A stretch of 64,000 nucleotides of DNA from Bursaphelenchus xylophilus (Eukaryota; Nematoda; Chromadorea; Rhabditida; Aphelenchoididae): the NCBI GenBank assembly GCA_904066235.2, contig CAJFCV020000003.1, positions 6,758,001-6,822,000 on the forward strand, written 5' to 3'. Below the pieces are notes generated by a model, which made no database searches, was not told the origin of the DNA, and worked only from the letters and a program-made list of their open reading frames with translations. Both the position numbers and the translations under genes were made by a program. Each line of letters begins with the position of its first letter. Position 1 is the first letter of the stretch. Below are positions 34,696-45,578 of the stretch, piece after piece.

Positions 34696-35635
34696 GTTAC
34701 TTTTACTGTAAACCTTTACTTTATAAAGTAGTAATTTTTTGAATTTTTTCTTAAAGTACTTGATAAGAACAACCCGACGGGGTTTTTTGAAATACTGTAG
34801 ACAATAGATGGTTATTTTCAGTCTTAAAAATTTATTGTTCATTATTATAACAAACATGTCGCCAAGCCTTGGGAGAAGTTTAACCATCGGCGAACCACTT
34901 GATGCACCAAAAAACAATATTCTGCGTTCAAAATTTCACTTTGCCCTGCTGTTTCCAACGTCCGCACGTGCGCTAGGACTTTATCGGGGTCGCAACCACT
35001 GCAGTGCACCATGCAGTCGCAAAATGCGATCGCATAGCGCTGTCGCCGGCCTTCTAATATACAGTGCAAAAATTTTAAACACTTTTCGGGAGTTTCAGCA
35101 TCATTAACAAAGCGTTTAAGATTGGTGTAATGACCAAAAAGCGATTACAAGTCTCCGCCGAATACGGTACTTTCCGCTTCGGCGGAGAAAAAACTTTGTT
35201 CAGGCAAAAAACCGCCCTTCTTCTTATTTTTACTGCAAACAGAGCTTTTTGGATATCTTGACTAAACGCCAAGAATCGACAAAAAGTCCGGAGACATCCT
35301 GTATTACGGTGTTTCTTTAAAGAAACACTTGACCAAAACAGCCGGGGAAAGACTTGACTCGATCAATTTTTTTCCATTTTTGCGTTTTGCCAGCAAAAAG
35401 ATTTTTCCGCAAACTTCGGTCTTTTACAGACCGAATGACATGTAAATAAAGCAATTCCGCTTGTGGTGTTAAACATATTCAAATTGTTCGAGAGTAAGTC
35501 TTTTTCCGTTTGATTATCTGATCTTTAGCTGCGAAAATAGTTCCCATAAAGCCCGTGTTTCTAAGAGTAATACGATTCTCTTTGTTTTAGACATAATATT
35601 ATTTTCTTCACTGTTTTCCAATATTTTGATTTCAG

Positions 35636-38600
35636 ATGCTTCAATTAATTGAAGCGGCCAATATTCATGAACTTACGACACAGAATCCCTCAAATGAAGA
35701 GAACTCGGCTCCGTTGGTCAACGAATTCTTTGCCACCGTGGAGAATGGAGGTGTTCCCTTAATCCCGTTGATGCTAACTGCTGGTTACCTTAGGAATCAT
35801 GATGGGGAAACTTTACTCATCACTGGCGCAAGAGTCGGCAATCATAGAGCTGTTGATAAATTCAGAGGGGAGATTGATGTGGATGACATAGATAACGATG
35901 GATGGAGTGCTCTTCTTTGTGCCTCACATCAAGGTCACGCTCAATGTGTGCGTCTTTTACTTGAAGCTGGAGCATCTGTGGATCAACCTGATTTGATGGG
36001 ATGGACTCCCCTGATGTGGGCGTGTTATAAGAACAGAATTGATGCCGTTAAAGTCTTGTTGGAATTCCATGCTCATATTAACATAGTGGGAGAAGAAGAT
36101 GGACTGACACCTATGATTATTGCTTCTGGAAGAGGATATTACGAGATTGTTCATTTGTTACTCGAGAATAACGCCGAGGTAAATGCGAGCGACAAGTTTG
36201 GAAGCACAGCTTTGATTTGGGCGGCTCGAAAAGGGTAGGTCTTCATCTTTACCAGCATCGTTGCATGTTAAAGTATTGTTGGAAAATGAAATTTTTAGAT
36301 ATTTGGACATTGTGGAGGAACTTCTCAATGCCGGTGCGGAGTTGGATGCTGTCGGAATGTATTCTTCCACTGCTCTGATGCTGGCAACAAGAGGATGTCA
36401 TTTGAAAACAGTCGAAGCTCTTCTAGCCAGAGAACCAAATGTTAATGTTGTTGATTACAATGGCCTCTCAGCTCTTGGAATTGCCGCTCGTGAAGGATAC
36501 ACTCAAATTGCTCAAGCTTTATTGCATTCTTCTGCTTATGTGAATACTGTAGATAGGTATGGAAATTCGATTCTGGCCAGTGCGGTGAGAAGTGGGAATC
36601 TGAATTTGGTGCGAATGCTTTTGGATAAACACGCTGATGTGAATGCCAAGGATTCTGAAGGAAGAACCGCTTTACACTTGGCCATTGATAAAAGTTACAC
36701 CGATATTGTACTTGTTTTATTGGAGAAAAAACCTAATCTGGAGATCAGAAACAAGGACGGAGATACCGCTTTACTGAGGCAAGTCAATTTCGCTGATTTA
36801 TTTATTTATTTATTTTAGGGCTGTCAAGAATAGAGATGTCGCTCTGTGTCAAATTCTGGTTCATTCGGGTGCTAAAATTAGTAGCACTGACAATGTCGGG
36901 GACAATGCGTTGCATTTGGCGTTGAGAGCGAGGTCAAAGAAACTGGCGCAGATCTTACTGGTGAACCCCGGAGATTCTAAGTTACTGTATAGACCAAACA
37001 AACTCGGAGAAACCCCGTATTCGATAGATCAGGAGAGCTCAAGCCCCATTCTTCCCACAATCTTCGGACCGATTGGAGTTGATATGGAATTCAATAATCT
37101 ACTTGGATATGAAGCTTATAGCGATGTTTTGGCCGATATTGTATGTGAACCCAATCTCTCACTCCCTCTCACTATCGGACTTTACGCAAAATGGGGATCG
37201 GGGAAATCCTTTTTGCTACCGAAGATTAGAGAATCGATGAGAAGTTTCTCCAGAAGTTGGTTGGATGGACTGGAGTTGTATTGGAGCTGGACTCTGGTGT
37301 TTACCTGCTTTTTTATCTGCGCCTTCTTCTCCTTCACATTATTTACTCTCTACGTTCTCATCGTTCACACTTTTGATTTCCTTTATCCCGTTTTGGTTGG
37401 AGGCGTTGTGTACGTAGTCGTCTTGGCATCGTATGGCCTCATTTATTATGGAAGTGAAGTCCGTTTATGGAATGGATCCATCAACCTCGCGCGACAGATT
37501 GCCAAGGTTTTAGCCAGGTTTAAGCTGGTTATCAGTATCCTGACTTTGAATACTCCCATGAGATCGGATAAGGACTTGATTGTAAGCCCTGTGGGCTTTT
37601 TATTCGCGGACGATCATCGACTCTCTTTCATTGGTGGAGAACAGGCACTTGTAAATATTGTTCTATCCCTGTACAATGCCGCCGAAGAACATTACGGCAC
37701 CATCCCTGTTCGAATGTACGCAGCTTTGAAGGCACAGCAATCACATAATGATGACAAACTGCGAACGATTTGCGGAATCCCAGTACTCTTCAACATCGTC
37801 GTGATGGTAGTGTCTGCGATTATTTCCATGTCTCTCGTTCTTTACGAATATGGACATGTTAACGATCTTAACCATGATTCAAGCTATCTGATTGGCGCTG
37901 GAGTCCTCGGTTTAATATTTCTGGTGGCTGCTCTTCCCATACTCTATACCTTCACCATCAGACTTATTGTGAATCTACCTCAACGAAGAATAAAGTCGGT
38001 CATGCATAGATTACACAATCTTCCATTTGAGAGAGTAGTCCAAAAGATCCAAAATGAAGTAGATCTCTTAACCAACCTGATCCATTCATTGGATGCGTTT
38101 ACGAATTCCCAAACACGACTTGTTGTCCAAGTTGATGGCCTCGACAGTTGTGAACAAAGCAATATGGTCCAGATCTTAGATGCGCTTTCTCTTTTCTTCG
38201 CTTCCAGACAGAATTCTCCTTACATTATCATCTTAGCTGCTGATCCTCATATAATTATTTCTGCCCTTCAAAAAAATCTTCGTGGGTCTGCGAATTTAGA
38301 GATCACCGGCCACGATTACATGAAGAACCTGATCAGTATGCCTTTCTATCTGCATCACGCAGCTCTCCAACAACTTCATCGTAAGAATCAGGACAAGGAG
38401 GTGGTCAATGGAGGTGGAATATATAACCGAAGAAGGTCCGATACCATTCGAAGTTCTCGTTTATCACTTAGGGAGAAGGAGATGATCATGAACACTGCAG
38501 GTAAGTTTCTTATTTATAATACAGATGAGGGTTTACTAGTGGTGGCTAACTTGCCTCGATTCCAGGACAAACACAATCCAAGGAGAATATGGTGAGCACA

Positions 38601-39719
38601 TTCGGGACGAATGATCTCTCCAATCTGTTCCCATCCCATGATTACTTTGCCAATATAAATCCTCGTGTGATGAGGAGGATCGTGAACTCGATTGCGCTGA
38701 CCGGCCGTCTTCTGAGATCCTTCGAAGTGCAATTCAATTGGTTCCTTTTGTATTCCTGGATTAGTCTTCTGGAACAATGGCCATTCCGGATGACTTATTT
38801 GGTTGGATGTGCATTGGAAGAGGAGGATGGAGAGATGACTTTACCTGATTTGTATGAAAAGAAGAAACATCGACTACCATCTAACTCAACCCTTTCTGAT
38901 CTTGACAGAAATCCATCAGAATTTGAGGAAATAATGAGAAGAATGGGTTCTTCCAAGACCGAGCAGTTGACTATTGCTCATGTTAAGGCTTTCTTCCCTT
39001 GCACCAGCAATCTGGATCCCTATCTAAAGAAGCTCATCCATGAACAAAGTAAAGATGAATTCGGGAAGCAAGACAAGGATGACAAAGATTTCTCGATGTC
39101 TCAGTTTGAGAAGCAAAATGAAGGAGTCAAGTATTTATTCGACGACCCAAATGTTTGGTTCAGCATCACGAAGACCTTGCCATTGATGTCCGTAGAAGAT
39201 GTCCAATATCTAGTCGAGAAGTTGAGGATTCCAACAGGGAGGATTGCGGAATTGAAAGAAAAAATAGGGCAGTTCAACTTGAACGGATTGGTACTTTATA
39301 CGTGTAATCTAGATGACTTAAAACAAACACTTGATGTAAGTATTCGACAGAATGATAAGATTTCTTTGTAGCTACCTCTGGGAGATTGGGTTCTATTCAA
39401 GATTCTTTTGGAGATTCTTCGAGTCTGGAAACCTCAGGCAAAGAGACCCACTAATAATGACGCAAATGCCCCTAAGCAATTAAAAAATCACTCATCCAGG
39501 GGTCAAAGCGAAGAGAGAGTCGAGGCAAACAACTTGGTCAGCATTATTGAAGAATCAAAGAACTTGACTGATGATGGAACGGATTCTGTAAATAAAAGTA
39601 TTCCGAGGAGGAGAAGCAGCAGCAGTGACAACAAAGACGGCGATGGAGACAGTTTAAAGTCGAATATGGGTTCTAATCGGAGTCTAATCAAGAAGGATGG
39701 TGATGAACTCGGCGAGTAA
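35636..39719 (+). CDS. KIDINS220: KIDINS220/ARMS homologue (ankyrin repeats plus KAP P-loop NTPase, multi-pass)
   Basis: Five exons (35636-36234, 36299-36778, 36819-38500, 38566-39335, 39372-39719), 1292 aa. The N-terminal ~430 residues are about eleven ankyrin repeats (for example GWSALLCASHQGHAQCVRLL, GRTALHLAIDKSYTDIVLVL). A KAP-family NTPase follows, with Walker A near residue 480 (LYAKWGSGKS), four hydrophobic segments inserted within it, and a Walker-B-like VVQVDGLDSCEQ, then AADPHIIISA and GHDYMKN. The C-terminus is Ser/Asp-rich and ends in GELGE, not an obvious PDZ ligand. In animals it scaffolds neurotrophin-type and other membrane receptors. The second intron has a GC donor (AG|GCAAGT, 36779-36780). 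The ATG follows a TTTCAG acceptor directly, so trans-splicing is likely. It is shorter than the vertebrate protein, mainly at the C-terminus. Confidence 0.94.
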
Positions 39720-39779
39720 TACTATTCGGGTACAAATAAGTCATACAGATTGTACAATAAATACAGAGCTTATTAAAAC

Positions 39780-40275
39780 AAGGTTCGCGAGAAGATCGAG
39801 CAATCTCAAAACAGGGTGACACATTTTTACCAAGTTGGATCTACAAGTCTTGTGTCGTGTGTAACATAGTAAAGTGCATAGTTATTCAATCGCGAGAACA
39901 CGGACGCAACAGATGGATCGCATTTCTACTGCCTAGCGAGAAAGCACAGAGGAACACTGGTGTGAAAGAGGGGATGTAACCGAGACACCGGAGTGGCTTT
40001 AACCCAAAAAATACACGATCACTGAGGGGAGAACACTACCCTCCCTAGGACAGTCTACATATATGTAGGTGTGTTCATAGAATAAGAGTGTCAAAACATT
40101 CCCGGCTATGAAAATTTTTTGGGATATCTGAATTACTGTAGCCACCATGTAAAAACTTTTCCCGAAATTACCTTGGGCCCGTTGCTACGCACCTGTTACG
40201 AAGTGCGTTGAATCTCAGCCCTGTAGGATCAACTTGGTAAAAATGTACCAAGGGCTCGAGCCTTTCGCGAACCTT
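39780..40275. mobile_element. ~496-bp element with ~60-bp terminal inverted repeats
   Basis: The left end AAGGTTCGCGAGAAGATCGA and the right end TCGAGCCTTTCGCGAACCTT are complementary. Pairing continues inward through ACATTTTTACCAAGTTG / CAACTTGGTAAAAATGT with a small gap. It starts 61 bp after the KIDINS220 stop. Flanking TTAAAAC and TTTTAAC are only a weak duplication candidate. No coding sequence inside. Confidence 0.7.
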
Positions 40276-40500
40276 ATTTTAACGCAGAAGCCTAAATTCA
40301 AATTGATAAAATTTATTTGTTATTATCTACCCGTAAATAATTGTTTTCTGACAGGAAGACATTCGTGACAATATATTTAAATATATGTGTAAAATCGGTT
40401 AGTAACTCTATTTACATATTAGCCAAAGACTTTACACAAAATATTCGGTGGTATTGTAACCGGCTTTACTACACCTGTACATTAGCTAAAAATAATAAGG

Positions 40501-43500
40501 TTAGCTCTTATCATTCATAATTTCTTTCAAATCGGCATTGGAGGAGCTGGCAACTGGTTGGATATCATGGGCAATTCTGATGGGCTCCGTGTTCTCCACA
40601 TTACTCGCTCCCATTGGTTGAGTCGTTTCTTTCTCCAAGAATTCGATGAATTTACTTGACAGTTCTTTGATATTCTGGGGCCCCTTAGGGGTACCTCGCA
40701 ACAAACCCCATACTCCCCGATGTTGGAAACATTCTTCAATCTGACTCTTCTCCTACAAACAATATATTATTCATCTGAAAAGATTACAAACCTCTTGCGT
40801 GCAACCAATGATATTCGCCAACAGAATGGCACTTTCTTCTCTTTTGTTAGCATCACAAGTTACCGCGCTGATAATAAATTGCCGGACGACTGGAGGCACC
40901 ACAAATCCACTCTCAATCATTTTATATTGTTGCTTTATCTCGATGGTTGGTTCTGGGGGAGGTGGAGGAACAGAGGCACCCTTCTCGTATTCTTCCAATT
41001 CCATCTTTAACTCATTGACAGTACTTTCCAGTTGTTTATTCTGTTCTTCCAACTCAACTACTTTGTTACTCCACTTCCCATTTTCAAATTCATTTCTCTA
41101 TGACAGAATTTAGATACGACAAAATATCTTACAGCAAGCTTTCCTTCAAGTTCCCTGATTCTGTTCTCATACTCCATTCTCTCAACCTTGAGCTTCCCAT
41201 CTGTTTCCACATACGCAGACTGGAGATCCCTGATGGTTTCGTTGAGGCCGGCCACTGTTTTCCTGAGACTTTCGTTTTCCCGTGTCCACCTGTCCATTAC
41301 CATCCTGTTTCTGAATATTTTTATTGTATATTATATAAAATTCTTACTGTTCCAGATCTTGTTGCTTCTTCTCCAACAATGCTGACTGTTCTTCCAATTC
41401 CGCCTGTTTCTTCTCAATCTTACTGGCTGCATGCAGTTTGTATAATTCGGCTTCAGCGGTGTTCTCCGCAAGATTTTTGCTTTCACTCCGAAGTAGTTTG
41501 AGCTCTTCCTTTACAGCACTCAATTCCGATGTCAAGCTCGATTTCTCTGCAGTCAATTCTTCAACCGAGTCTTGCGCAATATTGAATTGACTCCTCAAAT
41601 ATTGATTCTCTTCGTGTAAATGGAGAAGTTGATTGGCACTTTGGTCCAGTCTCTAAAAATAATCGTTTTTAAACAGCTTAGACAATCCTATGTGCTTGAT
41701 TACCTGTTGAACCTCGTTTTTAACAGCTGTAACTTCTTGTATCCTCCGTTCATAATCTTTGAGTCTCTCATTTACAGATGCAACGAGTCCCTTGAGTGAG
41801 AATACCAGATTCCGGATCTTATAATTTATGTCATCGTTGGCTTTCTCATCTACCACAATGCCATATTCCTCTCGCAAACCTTCACTCAGATCTCTGACCA
41901 ACATAAAGGTCTCCAATGTTTTGCTTTCCAATAAATCCAGTTTCTAAACAGTCCAATCAGCAATGAACTTAAAACCAACAAATCTAACCCTAAACCGTAC
42001 CTCTTTTTCCGCAATATGTTCGTTTTCCTTTAGCCGAACCAACTCTTCAAGTTGTTGCATCCTTTGTTGACTCAGTTCGTCGTTTTGATTATCATTATTC
42101 TTTACTTCAACCGCTCTGTTTTGCAATTCCAGCTTTTCATTCTCCAATTTCTGAATTAAGGATTCAGCATCAGCCAATTTCTTTCGAGTCTCTAGGAAGG
42201 CGAGATTTGCCTGGTCAATCTGCTGCTCCAACTGAAATACTTGTATTAATTTTATCGCGCAACTTACGTCACCAGTTGTACTTTCAAAGTTAAATTTCTG
42301 TTGATTCATCAGATCTTCAGTATTCTTGAGTCTCATTTTCAATTCAGAATATCCAAGCTTCTGCTTTTCGATCAGATTCTGAAGTTTAACAACAGAATCA
42401 TCGGTAATATCCTGGAAAGATTTAGCGGAAGCAAATTGAAATACCTGAAGATTAACTGAGCTGTCTTCTGAGAGTAATTTGCATAAATTGGAGACATCTT
42501 GATATAAGTTCTCGTTTTTGCTTAGAACCTCTTGTGTGCTCTGATATCGGTCCTCAATAGACTTCTTTTCTACTTTAACTTCTTCTAGATCACGTAGGAG
42601 TTGTTCCACTTTATTCTGATCCAGCTCCAATAAAGATCCATTGAAATTTACCGTAAGATAAGACGGAGTGACAACGTCAGATGTTTCTGCCAGCGTTGAT
42701 TCCAACTAAAAAAAGTAATCAATAATGAGATTCTTTACTCACTTCTTGTATTCTTGTTGCAAAACTGGCTTCTTTCTCCTTGAATGTTTTTCTGATTTCT
42801 TCAAGTTCAATCGTAGCCTAAACCAACCTGATAAACAGATAAAATCGCCTACCTTTTGCCGTTCGGCTTCCAGATCATTCAATTCTTCTCTTAGCTCGTC
42901 CAATTCCTTAGAAACAACAGGGACTTGAAAAACGTTTGTAATTTCAGGAGCTTTCTTCATGTAGGATTCAACCTCAGCTCCCAAAATTTGACATTGTTCT
43001 GACAACGCTGTCATCAAGCCTTCCATTTCTTTGGCCTTGACTTCACTCTTCTCAAATTGGACCTTGAATTGATCTCTTTCTTGCCTTAGAAGGTCTACTT
43101 GATTCTCAATCTCTTCAAGTTCGGCAACATTTACCTAAAAGAGAAAAAAAAATTACGAAAAAATCTTTTCAAGCTCCATGGACACAAATAGAACTTACCC
43201 TTGACTCGCGTGTGACAGGACTTGTAGATCTAGGTCTCATTGCTAGTTCCTCGGCCAACGCTCTATTCTAAAAGCGGAATATTGAGCACCTAAAAACATA
43301 CCTGATTTTGGAGATCTTCTATCCTTGCTTCCGCCTTTTTCAAGTCATCCAAAACGGATTGATACTTAAAATCTTCCTGCTTTGGCTGACTTTCTTCAAC
43401 TACGGCCTTCCGCTGGTTTGATTCTGATTCCTCCAACCTTTTTGCCAGGAAACTGAGTTCATCAGACAATGCTGCCTTCTCAGCTTTGATCAATTCCAAC

Positions 43501-43956
43501 TCTAATATCAATTCTTTCTCATTCCTTTCTTGTTCTGGATCTGTTGATGTTTGAAAATCGCGTAATGCTTCGATTTCGTACTAAAAATAATAATAAAAAT
43601 TCATAGTTCAGCTCACCTTGGCTTTTTCCAATTCTAATTCTTTTGCTGCAATTCGGTTCAACAAACTCTGTCTGGTCATTTCAACTTCTTCGTAAGCAGC
43701 TCTCACATTTTCAGTGAGCTCTTCGATTTGTCTGTTTTTATCGACCAGTTGATTCTGATATCTGACGAGCTCTTTTTCTTTCTCTAGAGCTTTCTGTTTG
43801 TGATACTAAAGAAAATAATCAAAGTTTTCGCTGTCTTACGTCTAATTCCGACGATGGATCAATGGGGGTTTCAGCCGCCAATTCGCTGGAAATCCGTTGA
43901 ACAAAGTCGAAAGCATTATTACCAACACTATTCAGTTGATTCCGCCATCCAGACAT
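40501..43956 (-). CDS. sql-1: GMAP-210/TRIP11-like golgin with GRAB domain
   Basis: Thirteen exons (43956-43840, 43805-43617, 43580-43302, 43267-43199, 43134-42853, 42817-42743, 42705-42268, 42231-42001, 41943-41704, 41652-41348, 41310-41133, 41097-40792, 40752-40501), 986 aa, all in frame. The N-terminus (MSGWRNQLNSVGNNAFDFVQ) is a short amphipathic, ALPS-like segment. The middle ~800 residues are coiled coil. The C-terminus carries a GRAB-type module: QYKMIESGFVVPPVVRQFI, ILLANIIGCTQEE, FQHRGVWGLLRG. ALPS plus coiled coil plus GRAB is the layout of GMAP-210, a cis-Golgi tether that binds curved membranes and ARF1 and supports ciliary traffic; C. elegans SQL-1 is its homologue. It is much shorter than vertebrate GMAP-210. 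Start ATG lies ~20 bp after a TTTTAG acceptor. Confidence 0.82.
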
Positions 43957-45578
43957 TGTTTTGACAAAACCAAGTCTAAAAGAAATTTGTTCAACAATAA
44001 TTACACGTAACAGCATGAAGGCGTAAAAAAATATTTATAAATAACGGAATGCCAATTAAATTTGGCAACGGAATTTTCGTGTCGAATCATTTTCATTTGG
44101 ATTGTTTCGGATCAAAATTGGTACTACAGCAACCTTGGTGGCACAGGGTTGGCTTTAGCTAAATTTAATAAATGAACTGTGTTTTTGCATTCCAATCACA
44201 AAAAATGCTTCCATATTTCCAATAAAGGAACCTTGTGTGTATAAAATGTCGCCTTCCGTAGTTATTCTCGGGCGCAGGACTCTTTAAATATGAAAAGAAT
44301 ACTCCCAGCGGATTTGAAAACTGCCACGCAGTTAATTCCTCGGTCTTGTTGCGAATTTTGGAAACGGATTTCTGATAGAAATCGCAGAATACGCATCTAC
44401 GGCATAAAGTCAACATGGGGTTGTCACGAAGACTTTGGGAATTCAGTGCTACAAAAAAGTGCGTTGCACGATCCTTTTCTATCTGCGAGATAATGATCAC
44501 TCACAACGTCGTCACGTCATTATCATGAGCCCAATTGATTCAGCGATCCAATCAACCTGTATGGACTACAATGAAAAATGTTGCTGTAAATGTATTCCGT
44601 CATAAACGGACCTTGACCATTGGGGAAGATGACGATTGTTGGCGATTATGACCCAAAGTCGAAAAAAGCTCTTTTTTCAACAGAAAGTGGCTAGCCAAAC
44701 AACAGGGCTGGTAATCAAATGATCCAAATGGCTAGCCCCCGGTGATTTTTTTTTAAACAATTTTTAAAATATTTCCTAAAAATATGTGTTTTATGGGGAT
44801 TCGATGGTGCTGATTTCAAAATCATGTTCATTTTTTCTTGTCTGAACTTTTTTTAAATTAGTACTGTTGAGTATTAACGTTTTGAATTTTTTCGAAAAAT
44901 ACTCGATTCAGGGGTTTTTGAGGGTGCTCATTTCCAAAATCATGTTCATTTTTTTCACCGCCACCGAAAAACCCCTAAATCAAGTATTCTTAGAAAAAAT
45001 TGTTTTTTAACAGTACTACTTAAGACAAAACTAACAATCACCGGTGCTTGGCTAGCCATTCGGACCATTTGGCAACCAGCCCTAGTGTTTCGCTAGCCAC
45101 TTTCTGTCGAAAAAGAGCTTTTTTCGACTTTGGGTCATAATCGCTCTTGGATAATATTTTTCTTATTACTGCTTTACAGCACTACTAAAGAAAAAAATAT
45201 AAAAACCCAGAAAAATGGACTCCATTTTCGAAATCAGCACCACCAAAAACCCATATATCGAGTATTTTTTCAGAAGATTACAAAAATTAACATGATTTTG
45301 GAAACCAACGCCATCGATTACCCTAATTTCGACACTTAAACATGCGCAAGAAAAATAATATTTTTCAGTTTCCTCAATTATCGACTTTCCCGATGTGAGA
45401 AGTGATAATTTTCAGTTCGTAACTTTGCGTAATTGTTGCATTTCATTTCGTATCCGGGATATTCGAATAATACCCGGGGATGGATCGGACGTTAATTACC
45501 GACCTCGGGATGCCCGAAATAAAGAAGAGGTCGTCGCTCAGTTTACAGACCCCAATTCGAAGTAAAGTATAACCAAAA
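43957..45578. other. Gene-free interval with repeat family D
   Basis: Divergent intergenic region. It includes the inverted-repeat element at 44642-45144 and a further stretch (45220-45320) that shares CGAAATCAGCACCA and CATGATTTTGGAAA blocks with the loop of that element. The minus-strand frame at 44165-44500 has no recognisable features. Confidence 0.5.
44642..45144. mobile_element. Inverted-repeat element, family D
   Basis: Arms of ~115-130 bp: the left starts GCGATTATGACCCAAAGTCG and the right ends with its complement CGACTTTGGGTCATAATCGC. Shared inner blocks are AAAGTGGCTAGCC, AGGGCTGGT and GGTGATT. The loop contains two diverged direct copies of TTTCAAAATCATGTTCATTT (about 44814 and 44931). 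No clear target duplication or coding capacity. A half copy lies at 34586-34695. Confidence 0.75.

Larger units (their letters stand above)
33194..35635. other. Gene-poor interval with repeats between merlin and KIDINS220
   Basis: No supported gene. It holds an inverted-repeat hairpin (33471-33588), a 17-bp tandem repeat (34276-34375) and a half copy of repeat family D (34586-34695). A homopolymer-rich tract with CCCCCCCC and TTCTTC repeats at about 33307-33340 lies just upstream of merlin. The last ~100 bp hold T-rich acceptor sequence for KIDINS220. Confidence 0.5.

Noticed and set aside
44165..44500. 111-residue minus-strand frame upstream of the GMAP-210-like gene
   Set aside because: No recognisable domain, and it lies next to repeat family D.
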